This document shows, one piece after another, positions 15,589 through 23,526 of a stretch of DNA of 33,289 bases. Source of the stretch: Streptomyces olivochromogenes (GTDB lineage: Bacteria; Actinomycetota; Actinomycetes; Streptomycetales; Streptomycetaceae); contig NZ_JADDRL010000101.1 of assembly GCF_021538895.1 (NCBI RefSeq), positions 1-33,289 on the forward strand, read 5' to 3'. Both the position numbers and the translations under genes were made by a program. How positions within the stretch are numbered: position 1 is the stretch's first letter; each line of letters starts with the position of its first letter. The notes beneath the pieces are model-generated. The model was not told the DNA's origin. It did no database searches and worked only from the letters and a program-made list of their open reading frames with translations.

Positions 15589-16155
15589 ATGACGAGTGAG
15601 CCGGAACAGCAGATCGGAGTGGGGACGCAGGACGCGTTCCAGCGCCTGTGGACACCCCACCGGATGGCCTACATCCAGGGCGAGAACAAGCCGACCGGCC
15701 CAGGAGCCGAGGACGGCTGCCCGTTCTGCTCGATCCCGGCCAAGTCCGACGAGGACGGCCTGATCGTCCGCCGCGGCGAGCACGTCTACGCGGTGCTGAA
15801 CCTCTACCCGTACAACGGCGGCCACCTCATGACCGTCCCGTACCGTCACGTCGCCGACTACACCGACCTGACCGAGGCGGAGACCGCCGAGCTCGCCGAG
15901 CTGACCAAGCAGGCCATGACGGCTCTGCGCTCCGCCTCCGGCGCCCACGGCTTCAACATCGGCATGAACCAGGGCACCGTCGCGGGCGCGGGCATCGCCG
16001 CCCACCTCCACCAGCACATCGTCCCCCGCTGGGGCGGCGACACGAACTTCATGCCGGTCGTCGGCCACACGAAGGTGCTCCCACAACTACTGGCCGACAC
16101 GAGAAAAATGCTGGCAGAGGCCTGGCCGACACCTGCCGGCCCGTCCGGCGTCTGA
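15589..16155 (+). CDS. HIT-family protein, probable Ap4A phosphorylase-like
   Basis: The 188-residue product has CPFCSIPAKSDEDGLIVRRGEHVYAVLNLYPYNGGHLMTVPYRH and the catalytic histidine triad in AAHLHQHIVPRW (~138-149; HxHxH). Its position between thrS and pgsA matches M. tuberculosis Rv2613c, reported as a diadenosine tetraphosphate phosphorylase, so cleavage of Ap4A to ATP and ADP is the best guess. Aminoacyl-tRNA synthetases make Ap4A as a by-product, which gives the thrS neighbourhood meaning. ATG 15589 fits a leaderless promoter; a start at 15577 is in frame but overlaps the -10 box. The last four codons and stop (PSGV-stop) fall inside a dispersed repeat (see 16141-16207), so the natural C-terminus may have been altered by it. 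Confidence 0.87.
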   Translation: MTSEPEQQIGVGTQDAFQRLWTPHRMAYIQGENKPTGPGAEDGCPFCSIPAKSDEDGLIVRRGEHVYAVLNLYPYNGGHLMTVPYRHVADYTDLTEAETAELAELTKQAMTALRSASGAHGFNIGMNQGTVAGAGIAAHLHQHIVPRWGGDTNFMPVVGHTKVLPQLLADTRKMLAEAWPTPAGPSGV

Positions 16156-16207
16156 GGACGAGGCCGTCCAGGCCGAAAGCGGGGGTCTGGGGGCGCGGCC
16201 CCCAGGA
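16141..16207 (+). repeat. Dispersed intergenic repeat, copy 1 (overlaps the HIT stop codon)
   Basis: 67 nt matching 23384-23450. The first 54 or so positions differ at three bases only. The shared core contains CCGTCCGGCGT(C/T)TGAGGAC, GAGGCCGTCCAGGCCGAAAG and a G-rich run. The 3' end forms a hairpin here (CTGGGGGC 16187-16194 with GCCCCCAG 16198-16205) that probably terminates the HIT transcript. Confidence 0.85.
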
Positions 16208-16243
16208 CCCGCACCCCACCAACCCGGCCGGACCGCCGGAGGC

Positions 16244-17890
16244 CTACGCGTCGTAGAGGTCCGCCTTCCGCGGCGAAGGATCCTGCACCGCCGTGCTCAG
16301 GAACGACGACCGATTGCCGAACTTCTCCGTGTCGACGCCGTTCTCCTCCAGCACCTTTATCGCGGCCGAGTGCACGACCCGCAGCACCGGCGTGGCCGCG
16401 CGCAGCGCGTCGTCGGCCATGAACCGGTGCCGCCACGGCTGGTCCGCCCACGCGTGCCGCAGCCCGAACGGCTCGGGCAGTCCCAGCGAGCCGCCGAGCC
16501 AGTTCAGCAGTGGCGGGTACCAGGTCAGCGGCGCCCGCGCGGTGAGCCGGACCACCTCGTCGGTGCCGATCAGCGGCAGTTTGATCGTCCGGTTCTCCCA
16601 GGGCTTGAGGGACTTGGCGACCTGCTTGGTCGGCGCCTCCGGCTTCGAGGTGAACAGCGGGTGCACCGGCCCCAGCGCGTGCCCGGTCACCTCGATGCGC
16701 AGCGTCTGGTGCAGCACGGTCACCGTGATCAGCATGGTGATGATCAACTGCCCGTCCCACAGCGTCCACTGCACGCCGAGGTAGTGCCGGTCACCGCTGC
16801 CGAACTGCTGCTTGTTGCAGATGTCCTGTATCGCGTGCGTCTTGACCTGGTACGCGTCGACGTCCGTGCCGTCCGGACGGGACACCGCCTTCGCGTTCTC
16901 CCCGATCGGGGTGACGATCCAGTGCCGGATCGACGGCTTGGGGAACCCGCCGGTGTTCAGCGGGCCGCGCTCCAGCATGCGCAGCTGGTCGTGGACGGAC
17001 CGGATGACGTCCCAGCTGCGGAACGGGTGGATCTCCCGCGCGGGGTCGGCCGGGAGCAGGTCTTCGGCGAGCTGCCAGGCACCCCAGCGCGTGCCCATGC
17101 CGAGTATGCCCTTGGGCCCGGCGTAGAAGACGGAGTTGGAGCGCTGCTCGGCGCTCAGCTTGGCGAGGGACTGGCGCAGTTGCTCGGCCGCGGTCTCGCC
17201 CGGACCGCTCGGCACGGTCTCGGGGACCTTCGCGCCGACGCTGCTGCCGGAGAGCAGACCGTCCCAGCGGGCGCGCAGATCCTGCGCCGTCTTCTCGCAG
17301 ATCTGCTTGGCCCAGAACCAGCCCAGCACCGGGGCGACGACGGCCGCCCGCGCGTACCAGGCCCAGAAGCCGGTGAACGGCATGCGCACCAGGAAGATCG
17401 CGGCGAGCGCGCCGACCGCGACGAGCAGGGTGGTGGCGAGCGCCCCGGCCCGGTTGTTGTCGCGCTTGGCGACGGTCGTGCGGATCTGGAAGACCAGCAG
17501 CCAGATCAGCAGCCCCGGCAGGAACACCAGCCCGCACAGCACCATGACGGCGCTCAGCCGGTTGTCCCGCGTCCTGCGGATGTTGTTGGCCGCCAGGCAG
17601 TGCTCCACGACGACCTGGGGGTCCATGCCGAAGGACTGGATGAGCGGCTTGCGTCCGGAACCGAGCATGCGGTCGACCACGGCCCGGGAGAAGGCCTCGC
17701 CGAGGTTCGGCCGGAACAGCGCGATTCTGCCGGCCGACACCGCCGACTCGTGCCAGTCGTTGTCGGCCTTCTTGATCTCGTCGACCGGGCTGTCCCGGTA
17801 GGCGGCCGAGGCCAGGGCGAAGGTCGCAGCCTGACTCTCGTCGCCCGAGATGGGCACCTGTGGCCCGTCCCACTCCGTTCCCACCGACAT
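16244..17890 (-). CDS. Membrane protein of unknown function (548 aa)
   Basis: I do not recognise the family. The N-terminal ~100 residues are soluble (starting MSVGTEWDGPQVPISGDESQAA). Three hydrophobic segments follow at about 115-140, 150-175 and 180-200 (LSAVMVLCGLVFLPGLLIWLL, ALATTLLVAVGALAAIFLV, AVVAPVLGWFW). A long C-terminal part (~210-548) has a conserved-looking YAGPKGILGMGTRWGAWQLAEDL, a hydrophobic strand pair near LIITMLITVTVLHQTLRIEV, and HAWADQPWRHRFMADDALRAA. No enzyme motif is visible. ATG 17890 follows GGGGGCGGGA; an earlier ATG in frame adds 20 unlikely residues. It is convergent with the HIT gene. Upstream lies an unusual cluster of palindromes. Its minus-strand position between the HIT and pgsA genes breaks an order that is continuous in mycobacteria. 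Confidence 0.72.
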   Translation of the reverse strand: MSVGTEWDGPQVPISGDESQAATFALASAAYRDSPVDEIKKADNDWHESAVSAGRIALFRPNLGEAFSRAVVDRMLGSGRKPLIQSFGMDPQVVVEHCLAANNIRRTRDNRLSAVMVLCGLVFLPGLLIWLLVFQIRTTVAKRDNNRAGALATTLLVAVGALAAIFLVRMPFTGFWAWYARAAVVAPVLGWFWAKQICEKTAQDLRARWDGLLSGSSVGAKVPETVPSGPGETAAEQLRQSLAKLSAEQRSNSVFYAGPKGILGMGTRWGAWQLAEDLLPADPAREIHPFRSWDVIRSVHDQLRMLERGPLNTGGFPKPSIRHWIVTPIGENAKAVSRPDGTDVDAYQVKTHAIQDICNKQQFGSGDRHYLGVQWTLWDGQLIITMLITVTVLHQTLRIEVTGHALGPVHPLFTSKPEAPTKQVAKSLKPWENRTIKLPLIGTDEVVRLTARAPLTWYPPLLNWLGGSLGLPEPFGLRHAWADQPWRHRFMADDALRAATPVLRVVHSAAIKVLEENGVDTEKFGNRSSFLSTAVQDPSPRKADLYDA

Positions 17891-17956
17891 TCCCGCCCCC
17901 GATCGCCGCGGTTCCGCTCCTGCGGCCTTCCCGACTTCCTTGCCCCGCACACCTGT

Positions 17957-18003
17957 TGATCAGGCCATCGTGCCGTGGCGGCACGATGGCGATCACGTGA
18001 TCA
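17957..18003. promoter_or_regulatory. Palindrome cluster upstream of the 548-aa membrane protein
   Basis: TGATCA (17957-17962), then a perfect 12-bp inverted repeat with a 3-nt spacer (17964-17975 with 17979-17990; half-site GCCATCGTGCCG), then the perfect palindrome GATCACGTGATC (17991-18002). All lie between the EF-G2 terminator and the membrane-protein start at 17890, where an operator would be expected. A second terminator for EF-G2 is the alternative reading for the 12-bp repeat. Confidence 0.5.
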
Positions 18004-18027
18004 GCGTATCCGCAGGCACCGACAAGC

Positions 18028-18057
18028 GTCGGCGGACGGCCAAAGCCGTCCGCCGAC
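18028..18057 (-). terminator. Terminator of the EF-G2-like gene
   Basis: A perfect 13-bp inverted repeat (18028-18040 with 18045-18057) with loop CAAA, 51 nt beyond the stop of the minus-strand EF-G2 gene. Confidence 0.8.
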
Positions 18058-18107
18058 TCGGAGGGGAGCGTTCCGCACAGCTCGACGGAGTGTCCCGAGG
18101 AAGCCGA

Positions 18108-20306
18108 CTAGGAGGCTTCCTTGGCCTGTTCGCGGATCTTCTCGGCGATCTGCGGCGGCATCGGCTCGTGCCGCGCGTACGCACGGCTGAACCGGGCGGT
18201 GCCGTGCGACAGCGACCGCAGGTCCACCGCGTACCGGCCGATCTCGAACTCCGGCACCTCGGCCCGTACGAGCGTCCGTCCGGAGCCCACCTGTTCGGTG
18301 CCGAGCACCCGGCCGCGCCGCCCGGACAGATCGCTCATCACGGCGCCGACGTAGTCGTCGCCGACCAGGACGGTCACCTCGGCCACCGGCTCCAGCAGAT
18401 GGATCTTCGCGTCCGCCGCGGCCTCCCGCAGCGCCAGCGCGCCCGCCGTCTGGAACGCGGCGTCGGAGGAGTCAACGGAGTGCGCCTTGCCGTCGAGCAG
18501 CGTGATGCGCACGTCGACCAGCGGATAGCCGGCCGCGACTCCCTTGACCGCCTGGGCGCGTACGCCCTTCTCCACGGACGGGATGAACTGCCGCGGCACC
18601 GCGCCGCCGACCACCTTGTCCACGAACTCGATGCCCGAACCGCCGGGCAGCGGCTCGACCTCGACCTCGCAGATGGCGTACTGGCCGTGCCCGCCGGACT
18701 GCTTCACATGGCGCCCGCGCCCGGCGGCCTTGTTCGCGAACGTCTCCCGCAGCGACACCCGGTGGGGTACGACGTCGACCTGGACGCCGTAGCGGCTGCG
18801 CAGCCGCTCCAGAGCGACGTCCGCGTGGGCCTCGCCCAGGCACCACAGCACGACCTGATGCGTGTTCTGGTTCTGCTCCAGACGCATCGTCGGGTCCTCG
18901 GCGACCAGCCTGCTCAAGCCCTGCGAGAGCTTGTCCTCGTCCGGTTTGCTGTGCGCCTGGATGGCCAGCGGGAGCAGCGGGTCGGGCATCTCCCACGGCG
19001 CCATGAGCAGCGGATCGTCCTTGGCCGACAGGGTGTCCCCGGTCTCGGCCCGGCCCAGCTTCGCCACGCACGCCAGATCGCCCGCGACGGCGTGCGACAC
19101 CGGCCGCTGCTGCTTGCCGAACGGCGTGGACAGGGCGCCGATCCGCTCGTCGACGTCGTGGTCCTCGTGCCCGCGGTCGGCCAGCCCGTGCCCGGAGACG
19201 TGCACCGTCTCGTCGGGCCGCAGCGTGCCGGAGAAGACCCGGACCAGGGAGACCCGGCCCACGTACGGGTCGGAGGAGGTCTTGACGACCTCGGCGACCA
19301 GCGGCCCGCCGGGATCGCAGGTCTTCAGCCCACGCGGCTTGCCGTCGACCGTGGTGACGTCCGGGGCCCGCCGCTCCAGCGGGGTCGGGAAGCCGCCCGT
19401 GATCAGCTCCAGCAGCTCGACGGTGCCGAGGCCCTGCTTGGCGCCCTCGGCCGCGGGGGCGCCGGCCAGGACGGGGAAGAAGACCCCGCGGGCGACGGCC
19501 CGCTCCAGGTCCTCGATCAGCGTCTTGACGTCGACCTGCTCGCCGCCGAGGTAGCGGTCCATGAGGGTCTCGTCCTCGCTCTCCGAGATGATCCCCTCGA
19601 TGAGCCGGTTGCGCGCCTCCTCGATCCCCGGCAGCTGGTCCGCGTCCGGCTCGGACTCCTTGCGCTCCCCGCTCGCGTAGTCGAACAGCTTCTGCGAGAG
19701 CAGCCCGGTCAGCCCGGTCACGGGCGCGTGCCCGTCGGGGCCCTGCGCGCCGTACAGCGGCAGGTACAGCGGGATCACGGCGTCGGGGTCGTCGCCGCCG
19801 AACGCCTGCGCGCACACCCGGGTCATCTCGTCGAAGTCCGCGCGGGCGGCCTCCAGGTGTGTGACGACGATGGCCCGCGGCATGCCGACGGCCGCGCACT
19901 CCTCCCACACCATCCGGGTCGAGCCGTCCACCCCGTCCGAGGCCGAGACGACGAAGAGAGCCGCGTCCGCGGCTCGCAGACCGGCCCTCAGCTCTCCGAC
20001 GAAGTCGGCGTATCCGGGGGTGTCGAGAAGGTTGATCTTGATGCCGTTCCACTCGACGGGCACCAGGGACAGCTGTACGGAGCGCTGCTGCCGGTGCTCG
20101 ATCTCGTCGTAGTCGGAGAGGGTGCCGCCGTCCTCCACGCGGCCCGCCCGGTTAACGGCCCCCGCGGTCAGCGCGAGAGCCTCCACCAGAGTTGTCTTGC
20201 CCGATCCGGAGTGGCCGACCAGCACCACATTCCGTACGGACGCGGGGTGGTCGGCCGCCGTAGCCCTGCCGGCGGCTCCAGGGTGTGTCTGTGCCTTGTC
20301 GCCCAT
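18108..20306 (-). CDS. Elongation factor G-like GTPase (EF-G2 type)
   Basis: The 732-residue protein has the EF-G plan: G domain (1-~290) with P-loop GHSGSGKT (31-38) and G3 DTPGYADF (95-102); a beta-barrel domain II (~305-400); domain III; domain IV (GRGRHVKQSGGHGQYAICEVEVEPL … GYPLVDVRITLLDG); and domain V (~620-710). It is not canonical EF-G. The catalytic His after DTPG is Tyr (Y99), and the G4 motif NKxD reads THLE (149-152). Mycobacterial EF-G2 proteins share the Tyr and are reported to lack ribosome-stimulated GTPase activity, so a role other than routine translocation is likely. ATG 20306 has GGGAGG 8 nt upstream. It is monocistronic, ends at a strong hairpin, and is divergent from pgsA. 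Confidence 0.88.
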   Translation of the reverse strand: MGDKAQTHPGAAGRATAADHPASVRNVVLVGHSGSGKTTLVEALALTAGAVNRAGRVEDGGTLSDYDEIEHRQQRSVQLSLVPVEWNGIKINLLDTPGYADFVGELRAGLRAADAALFVVSASDGVDGSTRMVWEECAAVGMPRAIVVTHLEAARADFDEMTRVCAQAFGGDDPDAVIPLYLPLYGAQGPDGHAPVTGLTGLLSQKLFDYASGERKESEPDADQLPGIEEARNRLIEGIISESEDETLMDRYLGGEQVDVKTLIEDLERAVARGVFFPVLAGAPAAEGAKQGLGTVELLELITGGFPTPLERRAPDVTTVDGKPRGLKTCDPGGPLVAEVVKTSSDPYVGRVSLVRVFSGTLRPDETVHVSGHGLADRGHEDHDVDERIGALSTPFGKQQRPVSHAVAGDLACVAKLGRAETGDTLSAKDDPLLMAPWEMPDPLLPLAIQAHSKPDEDKLSQGLSRLVAEDPTMRLEQNQNTHQVVLWCLGEAHADVALERLRSRYGVQVDVVPHRVSLRETFANKAAGRGRHVKQSGGHGQYAICEVEVEPLPGGSGIEFVDKVVGGAVPRQFIPSVEKGVRAQAVKGVAAGYPLVDVRITLLDGKAHSVDSSDAAFQTAGALALREAAADAKIHLLEPVAEVTVLVGDDYVGAVMSDLSGRRGRVLGTEQVGSGRTLVRAEVPEFEIGRYAVDLRSLSHGTARFSRAYARHEPMPPQIAEKIREQAKEAS

Positions 20307-20531
20307 GTTCCTGCCTCCCGTACACGGTGAGGTCACTGGGGGCGCGGACACGCGGGACCGCGTGCACTGGCGGCTCCGGCGACGCCCGCGGTCCTTCGAG
20401 CTTTCCACTCCCGTCACGTTGCGTCCATACGACGGACCCGATCCCGCCGCGGGCCGTGGGTGGCGGGCCGTCCGCCGCGTCCGAAGGAGCGGGGTCCGGG
20501 TGCCCGGCGGTCGCCGACACGCGCGCGTGGC

Positions 20532-20537
20532 TACGAT
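20532..20537 (+). promoter_or_regulatory. pgsA: -10 hexamer TACGAT for pgsA-patA-pimA
   Basis: TACGAT lies 55 nt before the chosen pgsA start, giving a short leader. It overlaps an in-frame ATG (20536) that would therefore be lost from this transcript. No clear -35 box is visible. The rest of the 286-nt gap (20307-20592) must hold the EF-G2 promoter, which I cannot place. Confidence 0.4.
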
Positions 20538-20592
20538 GGGCCAGCCGGTGGCCAGCAGGGGCCGCGCGGCGACACTGACCGTCGGGAAGGCC

Positions 20593-21297
20593 ATGCTGAA
20601 CAAGTACGCGCGTGCATTCTTCACGCGTGTCCTCACACCATTCGCCGCGTTTCTCATCCGCAGGGGCGTCAGCCCCGACACGGTGACGCTGCTCGGCACC
20701 GCCGGTGTGGTCGCGGGCGCACTGGTCTTCTACCCCCGGGGTGAGTTCTTCTGGGGCACGGTCGTGATCACGCTCTTCGTCTTCTCCGACCTGGTCGACG
20801 GGAACATGGCACGCCAGCTGGGCCGCACCAGCCGCTGGGGCGCCTTCCTGGACTCCACCCTGGACCGGGTCGCCGACGGCGCCATCTTCGGCGGCTTCGC
20901 GCTCTGGTACGCGGGCAACGGCGACGACAACGTCCTGTGCGCCGTCTCGATCTTCTGCCTGGCCAGCGGCCAGGTGGTGTCGTACACCAAGGCCCGCGGC
21001 GAGTCGATCGGCCTGCCGGTCGCCGTCAACGGGCTCGTGGAGCGCGCCGAGCGGCTGGTGATCTCGCTGGTCGCCGCCGGTTTGGCGGGCCTGCACAAGT
21101 TCGGCGTGCCCGGCATCCAGTACCTGCTGCCGGTCGCCCTGTGGATCGTTGCCGTCGGCAGCCTGGTCACCCTGATCCAGCGCGTCGTCACGGTCCGCCG
21201 GGAGTCCGCCGAGGCCGAGGCGGCGGCCGCCGCCGAGAACGGCGCGAACACGTCCCGGGGGAGCAACGCGTCCCAGGGGAGCGAGGCGGCGAAGTGA
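20593..21297 (+). CDS. pgsA: Phosphatidylinositol (phosphate) synthase, CDP-alcohol phosphatidyltransferase
   Basis: The 234-residue integral membrane enzyme condenses CDP-diacylglycerol with inositol phosphate (in actinobacteria) to make phosphatidylinositol phosphate. The family motif D-x2-D-G-x2-A-R-x8-G-x3-D-x3-D is intact: D66, D69, G70, A73, R74, G83, D87, D91. About six membrane helices surround it. The N-terminal amphipathic helix (LNKYARAFFTRVLTP) aligns by eye with M. tuberculosis PgsA1, supporting ATG 20593; GGGAAGG is present but very close to the ATG. In-frame starts at 20536 or 20548 are alternatives. The tail is Ala/Glu/Ser-rich and probably disordered. Its stop overlaps the patA GTG by 4 nt; PatA and PimA act on its product. 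Confidence 0.92.
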   Translation: MLNKYARAFFTRVLTPFAAFLIRRGVSPDTVTLLGTAGVVAGALVFYPRGEFFWGTVVITLFVFSDLVDGNMARQLGRTSRWGAFLDSTLDRVADGAIFGGFALWYAGNGDDNVLCAVSIFCLASGQVVSYTKARGESIGLPVAVNGLVERAERLVISLVAAGLAGLHKFGVPGIQYLLPVALWIVAVGSLVTLIQRVVTVRRESAEAEAAAAAENGANTSRGSNASQGSEAAK

Positions 21298-22211
21298 GCA
21301 TCGCCGACCGGTTGACCGACTCCCTCTACGGGCTCGGCTGGAGCACCGTCAAGAAACTTCCCGAGCCGGTGGCCACGGGCCTGGGCCGCACCATCGCGGA
21401 CCTCGCCTGGAAGCGGCGCGGCAAGGGCGTCCTGCGCCTGGAGAGCAACTACGCGCGCGTGGTCCCCGACGCGAGCCCCGAGCGGCTGGCCGAGCTGTCG
21501 CGCGCGGGCATGCGCTCGTACCTGCGCTACTGGATGGAGTCCTTCCGGCTGCCCGCCTGGAGCCCCGAGCGGGTCAGGACCGGCTTCGACGTCCAGGACG
21601 CCCACTACCTGACCGACGGCCTGGCCTCCGACCGGGGCGTGATCCTCGCGCTGCCGCACCTGGCCAACTGGGACCTCGCCGGCGCCTGGGTCACCACCAA
21701 GCTCGAAACCCCCTTCACCACCGTCGCGGAGCGCCTCAAGCCCGAGACCCTCTACGACCGCTTCGTCGCCTACCGCGAAGGCCTCGGCATGGAGGTCCTG
21801 CCGCACAGCGGCGGCTCCGCGTTCGGCACCCTGGCCCGGCGGCTGCGCGACGGCGGCCTGGTCTGCCTGGTCGCCGACCGTGACCTGTCCGCCTCCGGCG
21901 TGGAGGTCAAGTTCTTCGGCGAGACGGCACGGATGCCCGCGGGCCCGTCCCTCCTCGCCCAGCAGACGGGCGCGCTCCTGCTGCCCGTCACCCTCTGGTA
22001 CGACGACTCGCCCGTCATGCGCGGCCGGATCCACCCCCCGGTCGAGGTACCCGAGACAGGTACGCGCGCCGAGAAGACGTCCGTCATGACACAGGCGCTG
22101 GCCGACGCCTTCGCCACGGGGATCGCCGACCATCCGGAGGACTGGCACATGCTGCAGCGTTTGTGGCTCGCGGACCTGGAACCGCGGCCCGTCGACGGGG
22201 AGCGCGCGTGA
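21294..22211 (+). CDS. patA: Phosphatidylinositol mannoside acyltransferase (LpxL/HtrB-like)
   Basis: The 305-residue protein belongs to the lysophospholipid acyltransferase superfamily: the H-x4-D catalytic motif appears as H122-LANW-D127, followed by VAERLKPETLYDRF and GLVCLVADRDLSASGVEVKFFGE, typical of the LpxL/HtrB/PatA branch. In mycobacteria PatA transfers palmitate to the mannose of PIM1 or PIM2 on the cytoplasmic face of the membrane. The position between PI synthase and the mannosyltransferase pimA supports the same role. GTG at 21294 overlaps the pgsA stop (GTGA), with GAGG upstream. The stop in turn overlaps the pimA GTG, giving a three-gene coupled unit. Confidence 0.9.
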   Translation: MSIADRLTDSLYGLGWSTVKKLPEPVATGLGRTIADLAWKRRGKGVLRLESNYARVVPDASPERLAELSRAGMRSYLRYWMESFRLPAWSPERVRTGFDVQDAHYLTDGLASDRGVILALPHLANWDLAGAWVTTKLETPFTTVAERLKPETLYDRFVAYREGLGMEVLPHSGGSAFGTLARRLRDGGLVCLVADRDLSASGVEVKFFGETARMPAGPSLLAQQTGALLLPVTLWYDDSPVMRGRIHPPVEVPETGTRAEKTSVMTQALADAFATGIADHPEDWHMLQRLWLADLEPRPVDGERA

Positions 22212-23368
22212 GGATCGGCATCGTCTGCCCGTACTCCTGGGACGTACCGGGCGGGGTCCAGTTCCACATCCGGGACCTGGCCGAATACTTCGTCCGCCTG
22301 GGCCACGAGGTGTCCGTGCTGGCCCCCGCGGACGACGACACGCCCCTGCCGCCGTACGTCGTCTCCGCCGGCCGCGCGGTCCCGGTGCCGTACAACGGCT
22401 CGGTGGCCCGCCTGAACTTCGGCTTCCTCTCGGCGGCCCGGGTCCGGCGCTGGCTGCACGACGGCGCGTTCGACGTGGTCCACATCCACGAGCCCACCTC
22501 GCCGTCGCTCGGCCTGCTGACCTGCTGGGCGGCCCAGGGACCCATCGTCGCGACCTTCCACACCTCGAACCCCCGCTCGCGCGCGATGATCGCCGCGTAC
22601 TCGATCCTGCAAGCGGCGCTGGAGAAGATCAGCGCCCGGATCGCCGTGAGCGAGTACGCCCGCCGTACGCTCGTCGAGCACCTGGGCGGCGACGCCGTCG
22701 TGATCCCGAACGGCGTCGACGTGGACTTCTTCGCCAAGGCCGAGCCGAACCCCGAGTGGCAGGGCGACACGATCGGCTTCATCGGCCGCATCGACGAGCC
22801 CCGCAAGGGCCTGCCGGTGCTCATGAAGGCCCTGCCGAAGATCCTCGCCGCCCGTCCGCAGACCCGGCTGCTGGTGGCCGGCCGGGGCGACGAGGAGGAG
22901 GCGGTGGAGACGCTGCCCGCCGAGCTCCGCTCCCGCGTCGAGTTCCTCGGCATGGTCAGCGACGTGGACAAGGCGCGCTTCCTGCGCAGCATCGACCTGT
23001 ACGTGGCCCCCAACACCGGCGGCGAGAGCTTCGGCATCATCCTGGTCGAGGCGATGTCGGCGGGCGCCCCCGTGCTCGCCTCCGACCTGGACGCCTTCGC
23101 CCAGGTCCTCGACCAGGGGGCGGCGGGGGAGCTGTTCGCCAACGAGGACGCGGACGCCCTGGCCGACGCGGCCCTGCGCCTCCTGGCCGACCCGGACCGC
23201 CGCGCGCAGCTGCGCGACCACGGCAGCGCCCATGTGCGCCGCTTCGACTGGTCCACCGTCGGCGCGGACATCCTGTCGGTGTACGAGACGGTGACGACCG
23301 GCGCGGCCGCGGTGGCCACGGACGAACGCCCGGGCTTCCGCTCCCGCTTCGGCCTGGCCAGGGACTGA
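22208..23368 (+). CDS. pimA: Phosphatidyl-myo-inositol mannosyltransferase (GT4)
   Basis: The 386-residue GT-B glycosyltransferase starts MRIGIVCPYSWDVPGGVQFHI with the glycine loop (G15, G16) that contacts GDP-mannose. VVHIHEPTSPSLG and ATFHTSNPRS follow. The C-terminal domain has FIGRIDEPRKGLPVL (Arg/Lys phosphate contacts) and PNTGGESFGIILVEAM, the E-x7-E element of family GT4. PimA adds the first mannose to phosphatidylinositol at the inner membrane face. Length is close to M. tuberculosis PimA. The GTG start overlaps the patA stop by 4 nt. A dispersed repeat begins 16 nt after the stop and may contain the operon terminator. Confidence 0.93.
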   Translation: MRIGIVCPYSWDVPGGVQFHIRDLAEYFVRLGHEVSVLAPADDDTPLPPYVVSAGRAVPVPYNGSVARLNFGFLSAARVRRWLHDGAFDVVHIHEPTSPSLGLLTCWAAQGPIVATFHTSNPRSRAMIAAYSILQAALEKISARIAVSEYARRTLVEHLGGDAVVIPNGVDVDFFAKAEPNPEWQGDTIGFIGRIDEPRKGLPVLMKALPKILAARPQTRLLVAGRGDEEEAVETLPAELRSRVEFLGMVSDVDKARFLRSIDLYVAPNTGGESFGIILVEAMSAGAPVLASDLDAFAQVLDQGAAGELFANEDADALADAALRLLADPDRRAQLRDHGSAHVRRFDWSTVGADILSVYETVTTGAAAVATDERPGFRSRFGLARD

Positions 23369-23383
23369 CGGCGATCATCCAGC

Positions 23384-23450
23384 CCGTCCGGCGTTTGAGG
23401 ACGAGGCCGTCCAGGCCGAAAGCGGGGGCCCGGGGGCGGCAGCCCCTGGA
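23384..23450 (+). repeat. Dispersed intergenic repeat, copy 2 (after pimA)
   Basis: 67 nt matching 16141-16207 with three differences in the first 54 positions. It starts 16 nt after the pimA stop. The 3' hairpin is weaker than in copy 1 (GGGGC/GCCCC). Both copies are in the same orientation relative to the upstream gene. Confidence 0.85.
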
Positions 23451-23468
23451 CGCTGACACCGACACCGC

Positions 23469-23504
23469 CCACCACACGGCACGCGGCCACCACACGGCAC
23501 CGGC
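23469..23504. repeat. 18-bp tandem direct repeat upstream of the LemA-like gene
   Basis: Two adjacent 18-nt units (23469-23486 and 23487-23504) share their first 14 bases, CCACCACACGGCAC. They end 22 nt before the -10 box of the next gene, a position suited to an activator or repressor. Confidence 0.6.
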
Positions 23505-23526
23505 CCACCCCAGCGGAGCGCCCCGG

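Noticed and set aside
17850..20330. A plus-strand frame of 826 codons antisense to EF-G2
   Set aside because: A shadow of the EF-G2 coding strand, which has unmistakable GTPase motifs; the antisense product resembles nothing.
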